In this document: positions 13,936 through 16,676 of the stretch, piece by piece
How positions within the stretch are numbered: the first letter of the stretch is position 1
Layout of the letters: every line of letters begins with the position of its first letter
NCBI GenBank assembly: GCA_031254905.1
Contig: JAIRTN010000075.1
Location: 1-16,676 of the forward strand
Source of the DNA: Coriobacteriales bacterium
GTDB lineage: Bacteria; Actinomycetota; Coriobacteriia; Coriobacteriales; UBA8131
Length of the DNA stretch: 16,676 nt
Direction of reading: 5' to 3'
The notes under the pieces: generated by a model
Told to the model about the DNA's origin: nothing
Database searches by the model: none
The model's input: only the letters and a program-made list of their open reading frames with translations
Made by a program: the position numbers and the translations under genes

Positions 13936-14355
13936 ATGAGTGAGCTTGTGCGCTTTAGCGTTGCCATACCCGAAGATTTGCTCATGCAGTTCGACAACCT
14001 CGTCGCGCGCCGCGGACTGGCGAAAAACCGCTCGGAGGTCATCCGCGACCTCATCAGAGATGCCTTGGTCGACGAGGAGTGGGACGACCCGCTTCAAGAA
14101 ATCGTCGGCACCTTGACCATCGTCTTTACCCATCACGCCTCCGATTTGCAAAACAAACTCGACCACATACAGCACACACATCATGCGAAAATCATTTCCG
14201 CCATGCACATCCACCTCGACGCCCACAACTGTCTCGAGGTCATCGTGTTGAAGGGGCGCAGCGACGAGATTCGGGGCCTCGCGGAAAACATCCTCGGCGT
14301 CAAAGGCGTCAAGCACGGGCGGCTTACCACCACCACAACGGGCAGATATCTCTAG
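13936..14355 (+). CDS. nikR: NikR nickel-responsive transcriptional regulator
   Basis: 139 aa from ATG 13936; candidate ribosome sites are GAAGGTG or GTAGGG just upstream. An N-terminal ribbon-helix-helix DNA-binding part (about 3-45: VRFSVAIPEDLLMQFDNLVARRG, NRSEVIRDLIRDAL) is followed by the ACT-like nickel-binding domain (about 55-135). The four nickel ligands can be placed by alignment with E. coli NikR (His76, His87, His89, Cys95) as His80, His91, His93 and Cys99 in QHTHHAKIISAMHIHLDAHNC. All are present, so it should bind Ni(II) and act as a tetrameric repressor. It sits 34 bases before hypF, probably in one transcript, linking nickel sensing to hydrogenase maturation. Confidence 0.93.
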   Translation: MSELVRFSVAIPEDLLMQFDNLVARRGLAKNRSEVIRDLIRDALVDEEWDDPLQEIVGTLTIVFTHHASDLQNKLDHIQHTHHAKIISAMHIHLDAHNCLEVIVLKGRSDEIRGLAENILGVKGVKHGRLTTTTTGRYL

Positions 14356-14389
14356 GCAAGCGGTAGCCATCGCTTCTTTGAGGAACAGC

Positions 14390-16676
14390 ATGCCAGCGTC
14401 ACGCGACCTACATATCAGCGGCATTGTACAAGGGGTGGGGTTTCGCCCCTTCGTCTATCGGCTGGCACTGAGTCATGGGCTCAACGGGTGGGTCTTAAAC
14501 GCGGGCGACGGCGTCCGCATCCACATTGAAGGTGACACGACCGCCCTCGATACCTTCGTCGAGGATTTGCCGCGACAGGCGCCCTCGGCGGCCCGCATCA
14601 TCGCGCTGGAAAGCCACGAGGGCAGCTTTGAGGGGCTTGCGGGCTTCTCGATTCGCGAATCCGCCGCGGGGGGCAGCCTCAGCACCCTCGTATCGCCCGA
14701 CATCGCGACCTGCCCGGACTGCCTGCGCGAACTTTTCGATGCCGGCGACCGGCGCTTTCATTACCCCTTCATCAACTGCACAAACTGCGGCCCGCGCTTT
14801 ACCATTATCGGCGCGCTGCCCTACGACAGGCCGGCCACCTCGATGGCGCCGTTTACGATGTGCGCGCGCTGCGACGCGGAGTACCACGACCCCTTCGACC
14901 GGCGCTTCCACGCGCAGCCCGACGCCTGCTTTGCCTGCGGACCGACGCTGCGGCTGTGGCGGCCGGGTGAGGTGGAGGTTGGAGTGGGGGCCGGGGCGCT
15001 GGCGGGGGGCGAGGCGCTGGCGAGCGACGAGGTGCCACCGGTACACAAGCCAAGAACAAGCAAGGATACGGGGATAAGGACGGCATCGAACCGCGAGGCA
15101 AGCGACGCCCTTATCACCGAAACTGCCGCCCTTCTTGCCGAGGGTGCTATCGTGGCCATCAAGGGCATCGGCGGCTACCATCTTGCCTGCGACGCAACAA
15201 ATGAGGCGACGGTCGCGCTCCTGCGCAAGCGCAAACGCCGCCCGGCAAAGCCCTTTGCCCTCATGGTTCAAAGCCTTGAGGAGGCGCGAAGGCTCTGCTA
15301 TCTTTGCGACGAGGAGGCCGCCCTGCTCAGTGGCACCGTGCGGCCCATTGTGCTGCTGATGCGAAGAGCGTCGGCAACGGACATCGCGCCTTCCGTAGCA
15401 GCTAACCTGCACGAATTGGGCATCATGCTCCCCTCCACGCCCCTGCAGCATCTGCTCATGGCGGCGGTGGCGGTGCCGCTCGTTATGACCTCGGGCAATA
15501 TCAGCGAAGAACCCATCATCGCGCAGGAACAAGAGGCGCTCGACATGCTCAGCGGCGTGGCAGATGCCTTTCTCGACAACGACCGCGCAATCCTCTCGCG
15601 CTACGACGACAGCGTTGTGCGCGTCGTTAACGGACACGCGCAGATGATTCGCCGGGCCCGCGGTTACGCGCCCCGGCCGCTGCGCTTTGCGTGGCCCTCG
15701 GCAACCGTAGCACCGTCCCCAACACCCTCCATCCCAGCGCCCCCAACAGCTCCAGCGCCGCCACCCTCGCCCCACCGCCCAAACATCCTCGCCGTCGGCC
15801 CCGAGCAAAAAAACACCTTCTGCCTCGTGCGCGGCGAGGAGGCCTTCTGCTCCCAGCACCTTGGCGACCTCGAAAGCGCGTCTTCCTTCGAGGCTTGGCT
15901 TTCGACCCTCGCCCTGTATCGGCGCCTCTTTGGCCTCGACTATCAGGTACTCGCCTGCGACACGCACCCCGAGTACCTCTCAACAAAATGGGCCCGCGCC
16001 CAAGGCGAGGCGCGGCTCGAGGCGCAGCACCACCATGCCCACATCGCCAGCGTCCTCGCTGAGCATCGCTCAAAGGGCGCCCTCGAACTTGCCCCGCAGA
16101 CGGCCCAACTAACACCAAGCCCCGCGGGCGACATGGGGCTCGTCGAGCGCGTCATCGGCATCGCCTTCGACGGCAGCGGCTTCGGCACCGACGGCAGCAT
16201 CTGGGGCGGCGAGGCACTCATCGCAAGCCTCGAAGACTTCGAACGCTTCGCTCACCTGCGCCCCGTCCCCCTACCCGGCGGCCGCGGGGCCATCGATAAC
16301 CCCGCACGCATGGCTTGGGCCTACCTGCGATTCCTCGGCCTCACAGAACACCGCGGCGCGGCGCCGCTCGCCGCAACGCTGGGCACGGACAGAGTGCTGC
16401 TCCTCAACCAAATGATGGCCGCCCGCATCAACACGCCCACGACCTCCTCGATTGGGCGCCTGTTCGACGCCGTAAGCGCGCTTGCAGGCATCCGCGCCAC
16501 AAGCAGCTATGAGGGGCAGGCTGCCATCGAACTCGAGGCGGCGCTCTACAACGCGGCAACGGGCGCGCCGATTGTCGACCCCGACCCTCAAGCGGCCGCC
16601 GAGCGTTATCGCTTTGCACTGGGACGGGTGGACACACAGGATGAGGGGCGCGGGGACGAAGGTAATAAATGGGGAC
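14390..16676 (+). CDS. hypF: HypF, [NiFe]-hydrogenase maturation carbamoyltransferase, C-terminus cut by the window edge
   Basis: 762 codons visible from ATG 14390, with GAGGAA upstream; the frame is open to the end. Domains in order: acylphosphatase (1-90, VQGVGFRPFVYR with Arg19, Asn37); double zinc finger with four CxxC pairs (108/111, 130/133, 158/161, 180/183); YrdC-like (about 240-430, KGIGGYHLACDATN, MTSGNISEEPI); Kae1-like (about 465 on, HHHAH at 547-551, GIAFDGSGFGTDGSIWGGE). HypF uses carbamoyl phosphate and ATP to make the thiocarbamate on HypE that becomes the cyanide ligand of the hydrogenase Fe centre. Three low-complexity stretches are unusual: Gly/Glu/Val-rich after the zinc fingers (192-236), Pro-rich between YrdC and Kae1 (436-463), and a short one at 562-585. 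The last Kae1 residues are missing. Confidence 0.95.
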   Translation, partial: MPASRDLHISGIVQGVGFRPFVYRLALSHGLNGWVLNAGDGVRIHIEGDTTALDTFVEDLPRQAPSAARIIALESHEGSFEGLAGFSIRESAAGGSLSTLVSPDIATCPDCLRELFDAGDRRFHYPFINCTNCGPRFTIIGALPYDRPATSMAPFTMCARCDAEYHDPFDRRFHAQPDACFACGPTLRLWRPGEVEVGVGAGALAGGEALASDEVPPVHKPRTSKDTGIRTASNREASDALITETAALLAEGAIVAIKGIGGYHLACDATNEATVALLRKRKRRPAKPFALMVQSLEEARRLCYLCDEEAALLSGTVRPIVLLMRRASATDIAPSVAANLHELGIMLPSTPLQHLLMAAVAVPLVMTSGNISEEPIIAQEQEALDMLSGVADAFLDNDRAILSRYDDSVVRVVNGHAQMIRRARGYAPRPLRFAWPSATVAPSPTPSIPAPPTAPAPPPSPHRPNILAVGPEQKNTFCLVRGEEAFCSQHLGDLESASSFEAWLSTLALYRRLFGLDYQVLACDTHPEYLSTKWARAQGEARLEAQHHHAHIASVLAEHRSKGALELAPQTAQLTPSPAGDMGLVERVIGIAFDGSGFGTDGSIWGGEALIASLEDFERFAHLRPVPLPGGRGAIDNPARMAWAYLRFLGLTEHRGAAPLAATLGTDRVLLLNQMMAARINTPTTSSIGRLFDAVSALAGIRATSSYEGQAAIELEAALYNAATGAPIVDPDPQAAAERYRFALGRVDTQDEGRGDEGNKWG

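Noticed and set aside
14495..15967. Long minus-strand open frame (490 codons) opposite hypF
   Set aside because: It mirrors the third-position bias of hypF; the product is Arg/Gly-rich with no domain, while the plus strand gives an unmistakable HypF.
1..16676. CRISPR arrays, tRNA or rRNA genes, insertion sequences
   Set aside because: No regular repeat-spacer array, cloverleaf, rRNA stretch or transposase was seen on either strand.

Overview
The window is high-GC DNA with bacterial Shine-Dalgarno sites and many overlapping genes. It suggests an anaerobic, Gram-positive, high-GC actinobacterium, most likely of the Coriobacteriia (for example the Eggerthellaceae). The grounds are a Tad/Flp pilus locus without a secretin gene, next to anaerobe-type genes: a 2[4Fe-4S] ferredoxin, a nickel regulator and a hydrogenase maturase. 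The assignment is an inference from gene content and codon use; no rRNA or other marker gene is present.

Layout. Bases 1-331 (minus) hold the N-terminal half of a LUD-domain (LutC/YkgG-like) protein, in visibly more AT-rich DNA than the rest. A 253-base gap follows. From 11892 down to 585 (minus strand) runs one tightly packed Tad-pilus operon. In transcription order it is cpaB/rcpC, tadZ (cpaE-like), tadA ATPase, tadB, tadC, flp pilin, an anchored protein of unknown function, a second Flp-type pilin, tadE, a large TadG-like protein, a second TadE-like pseudopilin, a second anchored unknown, a DUF192 protein and a zinc-ribbon/FHA protein. Most neighbours overlap or are a few bases apart. No prepilin peptidase (TadV/CpaA) is present, so it must be encoded elsewhere.

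From 11893 to 12223 lies a region between the divergent cpaB and a plus-strand gene. It carries CTGAACG repeats and an open frame that may or may not be a small gene. The plus-strand gene (12224-12763) encodes a protein I do not firmly recognise. A convergent minus-strand gene encodes an 8-Cys ferredoxin. Divergent from that, on the plus strand, come trxA (thioredoxin), an 84-codon unknown, a 99-base spacer with a 15-base direct repeat at exactly 40-base period, nikR, and hypF. hypF runs off the right edge after 762 codons.

How it works together. The tad genes should build a Flp pilus: TadA powers assembly at the TadB/TadC platform, TadZ positions the machine, CpaB sits on the outer face of the membrane, and Flp, TadE and TadG proteins form or initiate the fibre. 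The FHA, DUF192 and two anchored unknown proteins travel with the pilus genes and are the least understood part. NikR and HypF point to nickel-dependent [NiFe] hydrogenase maturation. Points worth a second look are the atypical TadZ (altered ATPase motifs, Gly/Tyr-rich N-terminus, two plausible starts), the degenerate FHA domain, and the repeat arrays upstream of cpaB and nikR.
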